NCBI GenBank assembly: GCA_013399305.1
Contig: VXAI01000098.1
Span: 1,163,885 to 1,227,884 of the forward strand
Length of the DNA: 64,000 bases
Direction of reading: 5' to 3'
Source: Rostratula benghalensis
Taxonomy: Eukaryota; Chordata; Aves; Charadriiformes; Rostratulidae
Shown here: piece after piece, positions 33,252-43,719 of the stretch
Layout of the letters: every line of letters starts with the position of its first letter
Numbering within the stretch: position 1 is the first letter of the stretch
Notes under the pieces: model-generated
What the model saw: the letters and a program-made list of their open reading frames with translations, nothing else
The model's database searches: none
What the model was told of the DNA's origin: nothing
Made by a program: the position numbers and the translations under genes

Positions 33252-33365
33252 AGAATTATTATTTCCAGTTTAGTGAGGCGCACAGTAATTAAGTGACTTG
33301 TCAAAGGTCACTTGACAAATCTGAAGCAGAATTAAGAATTGAAACTAAATCTCTGAAATTTTGGT
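33252..33365 (+). mobile_element. MIR/CORE-SINE-like relic, plus orientation
   Basis: The order of words follows the MIR core: ATTATTATTTCCAGTTTA, GAGGCGCACAGTAATTAAG, TGACTTGTCAAAGGTCAC, a GAAGCAGAATTAAGAATTGAA stretch and CTCTGAAATTTTGGTCC. The consensus counterparts are ATTATCCCCATTTTACAG, GAGGCACAGAGAGGTTAAG, TGACTTGCCCAAGGTCAC and GGCAGAGC-GGGATTCGAA. Divergence is high, as expected for an ancient SINE. Confidence 0.7.
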
Positions 33366-36217
33366 CCGAGAGCTGGACAACGAAAGTCCCAGTTCCCTTC
33401 CTGTGCTCCCTGGATGCACGCTGCTACCTCTGCAACAGGTTTTGCCCTTCTCCCCGCATTCCCTAGACAGTTAAGACAATTCCCTTCCATTTCCTGCACT
33501 GGAGGAAATACATAAATACAACAAATTAAAATAACAAGAACTTTTACCTTACTTACAAAATTTAAAAATGTCCTAGCTTCAACATTTGACAGAAGCTCAG
33601 AAGCTGAGGTGGGATTGTAGGCTGGAGGGTTTTGGTGGTGGCGTTTGTTTGGTTTTTTTTTTAATTTCCATCAGACAAAAATAAAAGAAGCAAAACAAAA
33701 GAGGGTTGTTGAGATCAGTTTGTGATAGGTGCCGGGCCAAAGAAAATGGAGCCAAAGAAGTCAGAACCCTGCAACCAGCAACCTTTGTGTCAATTTAAGC
33801 AAATATTGTGGCGTTTCCATGGCAATCCCTGTTTTGAATATCCACTACACTCACTTTTTAAAGGGCTTTTCCTGTTTGCGTTTCAACTTCAAAACCTGTA
33901 AATATTTTCAGCCTTAACACATCCCGACCTCCCCCAGCCTCCCAAATGAGATGCTATCAAAGCCCTGACGTGAAGGCTTCTGTCTACAAATTTCTGAATT
34001 TCCAAAGCTGTGAAAATTCACAGCAAAAGCAGGTTGGCAACCCACCACGGCAGGGGATAGCAGAAATATGGCTGGACCTTTGTCCCGCTCTCAGCACGGT
34101 GCCAGCCCCTCTGCAGCAGCAGGTACAGGATCCCATCCCTTTCTTTTTCCAAACTGAGGGAAACGAGTCCTCGCGACCGCACGGCACCGACAGCATCAGC
34201 CCAAGGCGAGGAGCACGCGGCAGGTGTTTTACAAACCTCCCTCCATCCTGCTCTGCCAGCCCAGGCCACCTCTGACCCGCAGCACCAGCCACGATTTCTG
34301 CTTGGAGCCTCTTCCCCTGACCTGCTCGGGGCCGGTTGCTCGCACGGCCCCGGCGCTGCCCCCCGGCCTGACCCACGCTTCCCTCCCTTCCCCTCTAACC
34401 TGAGCTGAACCGAAGCTGTCACTCACAATGATTTATGCCCTGCTGCGTCATGTGCAAGTGAGAATGAAGAAGACTCAACTTTGTCCTCGCCTGCAACCTG
34501 GGTTAGGGTGGAAATTCGCCGGCTTCCTCAGGAGCAGTTTGCAGGTACCTGCCGTGTCCCTCTGTCCCTGCCCCACCAACACAGAGCCCACGGGAAAGTC
34601 CTGGTGCAACTGGTGTGCCCTGGTCAGGTGCTGGTATCTACTGTCAGACCTGGTGTTAACCCTCTCCCCCAAGCATAAAGCTGCCCCTGCAGCTAACGGT
34701 GCTTTTTTTCACATGCACAGAGGTCCATGAAAACACCTTCTGCTACACTTTGGAGACATTTTGAGGACTTTCAACCCCAATCCCCCAATTCTAAAGCATC
34801 ACCCTCTGCTGCCAGAGCATAGCCCCTCCCAGCAGCCATGGGGATGCACTGGTTAATGCTGAGTTTCCTGGCTGTGATGGATTTGTGCCAGGCCTCAAAT
34901 GTTAGCTTAGTGTAATTTTTGGGAAGTCAATTTCCTTTGGGGTTTTTTTTTTTCCTTTTTTTTTTTTTCTGTTTAAGATATTTTTCCTCTTTTCTTGTAA
35001 ATGGAAAAGTAGGAGCATTTGAATGAGTGTCAGGACAGGGCCATCCATCCATGGGCTGTAGTTTCCCAAGAGCATTTTATAGGCACCATGGTACGTGCAC
35101 AGAACAGCCATGGAAACAAACACCAAGTGACTTCAAAAGCCGTTACGCTGAATGCCCACAGAAACAGCCTTGAGGGAGCAGTCCTGTCTCTTGCACGAAC
35201 AACATCACCCCTAGGCCCTGACCACCTCTCCCACAATGCCGGGTGCTTCTGATACCACCAACAGATGATGCACGATACCTGCTCTCCTGGCCAGCTTCCA
35301 GCTCAGGTAATTACATCCTACAGGAGTTTCAGATGGATATTTTATCCCTTCTTCACTTCCGGGGCTGAGCTGCTGCACTGGGAGTTGCTAAAACCCTGTC
35401 CAGATCCACCCCGGATGTGAGTGTGTGCCAGGGGCTGGAGGGAATTCTGTACATCCCTGCAGCTCCCAAGAGTCTGGTGCCACAGAAAACAACCTCCTCT
35501 AGAAACACACAATGCCATGCCTTCTTACATACATCCCGTAATCCCCCCATCTAAGACCAAATTAGCCTGCCACACTGGGAACCAACAATTTCTAGAGGCA
35601 TGTGCTTAATGCTGCCCAATGGAGTAGTCATTTGGGACACAGACAGGGCTACTCTCCTTCCTTGAAGTGGAAACTCCCCTCCCATCATCTCACAGGCTCG
35701 GAGAAATTAAAACTTGTGGTGGCAGCGGTGAAAGGCTAAAGCCACAGCCGCCGGTCTGCCTCAGCCAACGGCATCACATGCCACAAGGGATACTAGTAGT
35801 GTTGGATGTACAGGAAAAGACAGGCCAGGCTTAGAGCACCCATGAGAACAAGCCCAGCAGGGTTCATGACAGGCCAAAACAAAAGGTGAGCGTCTTCACT
35901 GTGTCTCTGACCCTCTCACCACGCTGCCACTAACAAGCCATGAGCAGGAGATGCTGGCAGGACACCACTGGATGCTCTCACCAAATCCTGCCAACACGTG
36001 TTTCAAAGGGCAGGCAAAGATGAGGGTCCCTCATCCCCCTGAGAGAGCTGGTTTTTGCCATTCCCCATAGTCACAAGAATTCAAAGCCCTTTGAAGTTGT
36101 CCAAGACATAAGGAAATGATGCCCTGACCCACTCTCCGCTCAGGAGTCCCCATGTTTTGTAAGCAGGCTCTATCTACGTTTCGTACCCTCTTTTGTCTTC
36201 TTCTTTCAGAAGATTCT
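33366..36217. other. Unique noncoding DNA with a CpG-rich patch
   Basis: CpGs cluster at about 34160-34420 (TCGCGACCGCACGG, GAGCACGCGG, CCCCGGCGCTG). Frames of 109-134 codons open there on both strands, as composition predicts. An X-box-like site lies at 33813-33826, and T-rich runs at 33652-33662 and 34941-34969. No exon is recognised. Confidence 0.5.
33813..33826. promoter_or_regulatory. RFX X-box-like site
   Basis: The site reads GTTTCCATGGCAAT. It has inverted half-sites with the AT spacer typical of RFX X-boxes; the last base differs from the ideal C. It lies in AT-rich sequence with AAATATTG upstream. Confidence 0.45.
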
Positions 36218-36308
36218 GAGCCAGATCCTCACCTGGTGTAAAATCAGTGCAGTTTCGGTGGCTTCAGTGAAGTCATGCCAATTTAAACGAGTTGAGGATC
36301 CGGCCCTC
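36218..36308. mobile_element. Ancient palindromic (MITE-like) amniote repeat
   Basis: The element is an imperfect inverted repeat across its whole length. The left end GAGCCAGATCCTCACC mirrors the right end GTTGAGGATCCGGCCCTC, and TGGTGTAAAATCAG mirrors CCAATTTAAACGAG. The centre CTTCAGTGAAG is palindromic except at its middle base. Words such as CCAGATCCTC, GGTGTAAA and GAGGATC-GGCC match a palindromic family common in turtles, crocodilians and birds; this is from memory and I am not sure of its name. No transposase is present, as expected for a MITE. Confidence 0.75.
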
Positions 36309-39120
36309 CAAGTTACTGGAGTTGCCAGTTCTTCCTTTGGATAATCCCGAGGGTGATTTCACAGCAAGCAGCAGCACAGGCCCAGCCAGACTGGCAGGAT
36401 CAGCTGTGCTCTTCTACCCCCCACGAGTAGGGCGGTCTGTGGCAGAGTCCCTATGGTGAGACCCTGCTGGAGCAACACTGGGCGTATCACCAGCTGCTGC
36501 TTTTCCTGAGTTTCCTTCTCTCTGTCGTTTCATGAGAGATAGATACAGCACCAAGTAAATGACACCAGGCTTTGGATCCAGATTTTTTAATTGCTCTTCG
36601 CAGGGGAGCTCTTGGCTGTCGGGGCTGTGTGTCACACAGTGCAATGAGTACCCTTGTATTTGGAGAGGGCACGGGAGCAGAGCTGGTCACTCGTCCAGCA
36701 GCAAAACCCAACCAGGTTTGGGGAGTTGGAGCTGCTGAGTGAGCAGCTACAGACAGATCCCTGCCTTGTCCCCAGCTCTCCCCTGCCACCTTTCTTGCAC
36801 CCCATCTCCCCGTGAGGGAAACAGGCAACACAGGCGCAGGGAACGTGGCAAAGCTTCAGCAGGCAGTGGGTGCACAAGAACTTTCTGTGCTCTGCCCTCA
36901 CAAGTCCTTCACTATCCCCCCAGAGCAATTTTCTAGGCAACAGCGCGGTTGCATTCCCTTCCCTATCTCCTAATAAATATGCTAAGCAAGATGAGTATCT
37001 TCTTCCCAGACCAAGCGGCATGACCCACTTTCTGAATCAGGGCAGATGCAATTGGGCCCTGGAGTCCTGGACCCCTCCCAAAGCAGAGAGATTTTGTAAC
37101 AATTACAGCAAGAAGCAGAAGGAATAGAAAAGTAATAAGTGATCAAAGAGTGCAGTGGTGGAGCTGAACCTGTGGGGTAATTACTACTCCTTGCCATCCT
37201 ACGCTCTGGCATTTTCCTAGGACACTGAAGCAAGAGCTGCCTGCACATCCACACAACATCTCTCCTCCACTGCCCTGCATTCCTCAAAAGTAACAGGTCC
37301 AATTTCAAATTCTGGCAAATGGCTCAGCTGAGACAACTGCTGCCCCCCGGCACACCCACCCCGATTTTTCCTCTTTTCCTTTCCCCACGGCGGGGCAGGA
37401 ACAGAGGATTCAAATTCTAGCAGTGCAAATCCCCCCCTCCAGCAGACCCAGACGCGTGTACATCCTACCCTGCCCCACTGACAGCCCTCAGGCTTGTAAC
37501 AAGGCAGCTTTGCCCTGGTGTCCCAGCAGTGACATCTGCCTGGTGTGCCAACGTCCAGCTGTCTGTGAGCCCCACTCACAGAAGTGTCACTGCTTCTGCC
37601 CCCTCGTCCCCTAGAGCCCCTCCTGGCTCAGAGCTTCAAGAGCTGCTGTTCAAAGTGGAGAGGATTGAGCTGTGGCCCTTTATAGGTGCAGTAAAAAAAA
37701 CAAAACAGAACAAAAAAAACAAACAAACAAACAAAAAAAACCAAAACCTGAAACAAAACCCTGAAAGAGAACTTGTGCTTTGGGTGAAACTCTGCCTGGC
37801 TTGTCAGCCACACAGCAGAGAGAGGAGGTGGATCCCAGAAGTGCCACTCTCAGTTTGGAGATGCTCCATTTTTCCAAGGAAGAGCTCCGTACTTTCCCAG
37901 ACTATGACCCAACAGGCATGGAAAACAATTAACAGGAGGTGAGGTGAATGTCAGCAGTGCTCTCATTGCTTGAACCCACAACTAAAACTTCCCTCCCAGA
38001 GGATCCCCAGCCTCTACGGCCAAAAGCATAGAGAAAACCCCATACTGAAGCAGACAATGTGCCATGATGTGCCTGTGCCATGCTCACCTCTGGGGCACGC
38101 AAACCCACAACTCCCTGAGCCCAGTGGGTGCTGGGACACCCATCAAAGGGTCACTCATTTATTCAGGGTCACTCATTCAGCTGCCTCTCCCAAAAAAGCA
38201 CGATGGGCAAGCCGTCTGCAAGCCCTGTGGCAGCACCCAGCAGCTCCGAACGAGAGGAGGCCCCTGTCTCCTCAGGGAGCAGAAGACAGCACTCGCCTCA
38301 GAGCAAGTCTGGGAGACAGAGGAGCGACGGGCAGGGAAAGGAGCAGAGCTGCTGTCACTCACCCAGGAGCTTGGAGCTGGCACTGGCCTACAAACTCAGG
38401 GCTTCTTCCCTCCCCACTGGGACAAACCACCATCGAGACACCAGCACAGAAAGACACACCAGTGGGTGCCCTGATCAGCACCAACAGTTGCCTTCATTGC
38501 CTGACGTGGTCAGATGAGGCAAAAGTAAATTTTAAGCACATTTTGATGGCAATTTTTCTTCCTAGCCAAAGAAAAGCATTGGGGGGGGGAAGAAAGAAAA
38601 AGAAAACTCTTTCACCCAAACTTCAGAGATAAAAAAGGGGGAAAAAAATCTTCATCTTAATTCAAAATCCTATTTGATGTGTCGTGGCATGAAAATGTTT
38701 TTCACTGCATTTTTTCAGTGTGATCTCATGCACCCTGCAAACGGGGTACGCCCAAAACACCAGGTATTTTATGGGACACAAACAGAGCGCAAACATACAC
38801 AATTAAAAAAAAAAAAAATGGGATTGGTAAATATTTAAATTAATCAGAGCTGGCATCTGTGCAGCCTCCCCTCCCAGAGAGAGGGATGTTTGCAGCTTTG
38901 AAAAAATAAAAGCGAATAACATGACCTTTTCCTTCATGTTTGCTAGCTCACTGCAGTTTGGGGGTTGGAACAGCCCAGGCACCTCCCAAAACCAAGTCCA
39001 GCAAGTGCAGCGGGGGCTCCTCTCCCCCCTGCCCCATACTGGGGGCTCGGGGCTTGCTCTGGAGCTGGTGGGGACGGAGCTGGGGGAGTTGCTCCAACCT
39101 GTTTGCTGTCTCACTCCATA
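36309..39120. other. Unique noncoding DNA with simple A-rich repeats
   Basis: An (AAAC)n-like A-rich tract lies at 37693-37757, an imperfect duplication of GGGTCACTCATT at 38148-38159 and 38166-38177, a G8 run at 38581-38589 and an A-run at about 38805-38818. The plus-strand frame at 37970-38632 (220 codons) has no recognisable domain. Confidence 0.5.
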
Positions 39121-39126
39121 ATGCAT

Positions 39127-39230
39127 GGGGTTTGTTGTGTTTTGGGTTGTTGGGTTTTTGTTGAGGGTTGGGGTTTTTTTGTTGTTGTTGCTGGTTTTTT
39201 GTTTTGTTTTGTTTTTTTTTTCCTTTTCAG
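39127..39230 (+). repeat. T/G-only tract ending in an acceptor-like polypyrimidine-CAG
   Basis: Apart from isolated A and C bases the stretch is T and G only (TTGTTGTG, GTTGTTGTTG, GTTTTGTTTTG). It closes with a T-rich tract and CCTTTTCAG at 39222-39230, which would score as a strong vertebrate 3' splice site. No downstream exon can be identified, so a cryptic acceptor is equally likely. Confidence 0.5.
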
Positions 39231-40984
39231 TTTAATTGTTGGAGGAGTTTATGAAGCTGTTTGCCAAAATACAATCGACTCCAGGGAGCCAGCTTACACA
39301 AAAAGGGTGTGTCGCCGAGCCAGGCCGTGGAGCCATGGAAACCACCACCTTTTGCATTTGCCCAGGTGAAGCCAAAGCTTTGCTGCAGATGGCTTGTGAA
39401 ATCGGCTGAGATCTGCAAGGAAGTGAAACACGTACATGCAAGTGTGTGTTCACCTCCCAAAAAAAGGTGGCCCCATCCACCCAGCACCTCCATCTCCCAG
39501 TGGCACGGGCAGAGACAGTTCTGCCCCCACAGCACACACAGATGTGCAGGTGGGTAAAACTCCTGCCAAATGGCTCCACGACCAGACACATGGGGATCTG
39601 AGCACATGTACGAATAGAAAAGCACCACCAGAACACATGCAAAAGTCTCAAAAGCAGGTATATGCCTGGGGTGTTCACTCTGACCCACGGAAGGAAAGCT
39701 GGTGGTGGTGGTGACAGGTGAGGGGACCGGTGAGGGGAGAAGGGGGGGTCTCTCCGGGTCAGCCTGCAGCAGCAGGACACAAGGACCGTGCCCTACAGGA
39801 CCCCGTGTCCAGATGCAGGAGAGTATTTGGGGGGGGGAATGTTTGTCTTGCAAGTTGGCATGTGAAGGCGGTGGCTGGAGAGGGACCCTGGCTGCATTCT
39901 TCTCAATCTTAGAAAAGAAAACAGAGAATTCCTCAGAAGCACTGGCTGCCGGCCTGACAGACAGAAAACAACCTGGGAACAACGTGCAGAGAAGGGATTT
40001 TAAAGCCACCCAGCTCCTGTGAGTGTCTGTTCCAGGACTCTACTGCTGTGACCGGGGAGAGTGCTCTGAACTGTGGCTCTTTTGAAAGAGGTACCATCAA
40101 TTATTCCCCACTTTCAGCTGCTGAAAGCTTGCTGACGACATTACAGCTTACAGGATCTCACCCACTCTGGTGGAGACAGCCACAGAAGCCAGCAGGGGAC
40201 AAAGCCTTCCCAGGTCATCTCCTGCAGATGAGCACAGAGCACCGTGTGGCACACGGTACCACCTGGAAAAGCTCAACAGGCACAGAGAGTCCAGAGGAAC
40301 AAAGTTCCAAGATCACCCTCAAAATCAGAGCTGGCCAAAGCCAGCAAGAAGCCAGATTTCTCTTGCTCTGGGTTGACTTCAGGCTGCCACATCAACAGTG
40401 GGATGATTCGATCCTGGCGCTGCTCCTACCTCTTACCTGACCACAAACCACCTCAAGAATCAGCTCCTGCACTCCACAAACCCTGGAGAGAGGAGTACAG
40501 ACCCCTCAGTGCAGGGGATGAGGGCAACGATGTTTCTCTCGGTGCTTTGAAAGCCCATCACTACTTTTATGATCCACTACTGGCTTCCATGCATATACCT
40601 ACACCAGATCCAAATTTACCTCCAAATGCAATGACCTGGCCTTTTCCCATTCACAACCCCTTCCTTTCCCCTTTCATTAGAGAATCCCAAGGCAGGTGCC
40701 AGCCAGACACCCATCAAGCACTGCTGAAGTGGCGGGTCCCCAGGGCTACCTCCCAGCGAAGGCAGGGCATGTGGCATCAGGCAGGACCCAGGAACAGCAC
40801 CCAGGTGTTCCAGCCACCGCCTGCCTGTCTGGGCTGTCCCTAGGCATAGCCCCCGGCCACTGCAGAGCCTGCTGCTCCCCGAGGGCAGCCGACAGAGACA
40901 AGGGGGAGCTCCCTGGACCACGGGAAGGGCTCAGCAGGCCCACGAAGCAGGCAAGTGCCGGTAAGGCTTGGTGCGTCAGCCCTT
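39231..40984. other. Unique noncoding DNA with the longest chance frame
   Basis: The minus-strand frame at 39227-40009 (260 codons) is the longest in the window. It has no recognisable domain, is rich in Pro/Ser/Cys, and overlaps several open frames on the opposite strand, so I do not call it a gene. A plus-strand frame at 40244-40843 (199 codons) is likewise unsupported. Confidence 0.5.
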
Positions 40985-41155
40985 CTGGCATCGACCTCCC
41001 AAACTCATTCAAATATTTCCCTTTTTTTTTTTTAATTTAATGTTCCCTATAATTCATCTGTCCCAAAAGATAATCAATAGAGGCCGTAATGAAAATTTGA
41101 GCCATATTTTATGATCCGCTGCAGGAGAAAGGGCCACATCAGCAGGACTAGCCTT
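40985..41155. promoter_or_regulatory. Short AT-rich enhancer-like block
   Basis: It contains CATTCAAATATTTCCC, a T-run, TTTAATTTAATG, AAAGATAATCAATAG and CCATATTTTATGATCC words, compact and flanked by GC-rich DNA. Resemblance to conserved noncoding elements is by texture only. Confidence 0.3.
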
Positions 41156-43119
41156 GGCTTCCAACATCATTTCTGTGCGCGTTCGCCTGCTCGCTGGCCA
41201 GATTCCCCCCTCCGCCTGCCCGAGGCTGCTGACAGGGGCAGCCCCTCCAGAAGAAACTCCCACCCTTCCCTCCTACTTCAACCAGCAGCTGCTCGAGCCA
41301 CAGCTGAAGATGTACATGTGGGGAAAAGGGAGGTTCCTACAGAGTGCAAAGGACCCTGACCCAGCAGCCTTGGGGAACCTCCTGAGCATCCCTCAACTTC
41401 TCAGCTCTGAAACAAATCCTACGGCCCTCAACCAGACCCTGGGGGGGATATGATGATCCTGTTACAGGAGCTGAAGAGTTATTTCTACCCTTCACAGTAA
41501 TTCCTTAACCCTTGGCACTCCTTCTCAGTCAAGCTGGGCTTCATGCTCCTCTTCTCCCAACCACCACCCAAGAGGGCAGTCACTCAGGGGGAAAGAAGAG
41601 TCCCAGGAGCCTGAAGCACATTCTCACTTCTAGCTTAAATCTCCATGTCCAGTCAGGAGGACTGTGCTCCTCCATGTCCAGTCCAAGGGGAACCTCCAGC
41701 ATCCCCACCTACCTCTCTCCATTCCTTTTCAGCACAAATATTACAACTGCTCCCCGATCTTTCCATTTTACTCTAGTAAACATTAATGTAGGAGCTGTGC
41801 TGACCTTACTTCCCCAGGTGGGTAGTGGCAAGGAGGGGCGAGCACGTCTCAGTGCCAGCCTCCACATGCTGCTGTGTGTTTTTCATTCCACATTATAAAT
41901 CCCACAGCACTTTTCAAGCACCTTCATCTGTTCTCCCAGCACACAACCAGCAGGTTTGTTGGTTTTGCACATGCACACAGATCCATCCAGGGCTGAAACG
42001 AAGGCAAAATCCTGTTCAATCCTGTTCCCGGAACCCTTCTCCACCATGGATTCCCAGCAGCAGGTCCCCTTGTCCTCCCTCTAAAGGCTGGAGCATATTT
42101 CATTGCCTGAAGCTGCCGCGTCCGCAGGGAGCCGGAGGTAACAAAACCATCTTTGATTTGGCCACGGGAAAAATATCTGAAGTGAAAGGCCAGATGAGGA
42201 ATTTATAACAGCAGCTAAGGCAGCAAAAATACAAGCGCCTGACCAGAAGCTGCCCTCCTGCTCAGCAAGTCATGTTGCTCAGCTTCCCATGTGTCTTGGA
42301 GGGGCAGGATGTTGTAGAGAGCACAGCCAGAAACCACCAATTTTCTACACACCCGAGCTGTACTGACACCCTCATGAGACCCTGCTAAACAGCGCTCAGC
42401 CCTGAGGCATGAACTGGGAAGCCAAGAAGCCTCTGCTCACCCAGAGGTGCAGGTGGTGATCTCATTCTCTTGCTGGGTGAGACTCTAGCCTTGCCTTTAC
42501 AAAACTGATGCAGCAGCATCACCCAGGTAATATAGGTGATACTCTGCCTTCCGAGGAAAGCTAGAAAATGTTCTCAGTCCTGGATTGGCAGCTTGAATCT
42601 CTGTAACCAGTGGTCAACAAGAGTAATAGCCAAATACTTCCACCTTTCCTTTCTCTTGGAAACTTAGAAATAAACCATCTTGGCTTAAAAACCACAACAC
42701 TATTCCAATTAATTGTCCTTCCAGTTTGTAAATAAAGTGACAGATTTGCAAGACAGAAGGACTGTGAATACAGAGGACATGGGTGAGAAGCTTCATGCTT
42801 TAACCTTATACAGGAAAGGGGACTGAAGTCCCAAGCAGAACTGGGAATAGCACTGTGGTCTCTGAAGCCCTGTGTCAGCACCACATACAGCCTTCCTCCT
42901 TTTTCAATCCCACTGCCCACAAAGTAGGCCTTGTACTGACACAGAGACCTGCCCGGGAGAAACTTAGGGACAGCACACGGGGATGTACCACGGCTGCTGC
43001 AGTCACTGCTAACTTGCCCCAGGTTTGAACTGGTGACCCTTACTAATATCATCCAGTGCCTTGATCTCCTCAGGGAGCAATCAGCACATTTTATTAACCC
43101 AGCCAATTTTAGAAGTGCA
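41156..43119. other. Unique noncoding DNA
   Basis: The short word CTCCATGTCCAGT is repeated at 41641-41653 and 41670-41682. The minus-strand frame at 42561-43106 (181 codons) has no family resemblance. No RNA or mobile element was seen. Confidence 0.5.
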
Positions 43120-43647
43120 TACGCAGTATTCTAGTTACTTGTTACAATTATGCATTACGGGTCCATTCCGTACCGATGCTCACGCCGAAGCCATGTGCAG
43201 AACTTTGAGACAGTTATTTTGAGACACCTTCAGAGCAACTGCAGGAGCACCACGGGCATGAACAGGCTCCGGATTTCTCAGAGCGTACCCTGTGTCTACA
43301 GCCATCACTCGCAGCAGAAATAGTCTAACCTAATATAAAGCCTCAGAGATCCCCACAACTAAATCCATTTTTTAAAATGACATGTTTCCACCCATTGGTC
43401 CCCAGAGTGGACTAATTGCTTTTGCTAGTTTTAAAAGCCAGAATTATTTCACTGAAAAAAATGAGCAAGTGCATGGGAACTCGGAGCCATCCTCAGATTT
43501 GCGACGTAAAATCACCATGTATGCAGGTGTATTTGCTGCCAAAACAGCAGCAAAATTTCCAGCTTTACTGCATGACATGCCACAGGGGAAATCTTCACTT
43601 CACAGTGAAGGTGGGAAAACAAGGAGTTAACGTAACCTGACCAAACT

Positions 43648-43715
43648 CAAATAGCAATTTAGTCAGAGCTAGGAGAATATAAGATTTCTGTCTGTGCTCT
43701 AACCACTAGGTTATC
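43648..43715 (+). mobile_element. MIR-like SINE 3'-part relic
   Basis: Words AAATAGCAATTTAGTCAGAG, CTAGGAGAATATAAGATTTC and GTGCTCTAACCACTAGG follow the order of an ancient MIR-type 3' region (CAGCAAGT..GCAGAGC, GGAAT..AACCC, GCTCTAACCACTA). Divergence is high. Confidence 0.5.
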
Positions 43716-43719
43716 CCCT

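Noticed and set aside
34800..34820. CTCF-like word (ACCCTCTGCTGCC)
   Set aside because: Only the core partly matches, and flanking positions of the motif are poor.
37970..38632. Plus-strand 220-codon frame as a gene
   Set aside because: No recognisable domain, other plus-strand frames overlap it, and it ends in an A-rich simple tract.
39140..39172. GGGTT-type words as an interstitial telomere
   Set aside because: The words are not TTAGGG and have irregular spacing within a T/G-rich tract.
39227..40009. Minus-strand 260-codon frame as a protein gene
   Set aside because: No domain, signal or family resemblance, Pro/Ser/Cys-rich low-stop composition, and competing open frames on the opposite strand.
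40244..40843. Plus-strand 199-codon frame
   Set aside because: No family resemblance, and an overlapping frame on the same strand is equally open, indicating compositional chance.
42561..43106. Minus-strand 181-codon frame
   Set aside because: No recognised domain or family, and no exon-like boundaries.
43690..43715. CTCTAACCACTAGG as part of a tRNA gene
   Set aside because: No cloverleaf arms or A/B boxes in the right spacing; it fits a MIR-like relic better.
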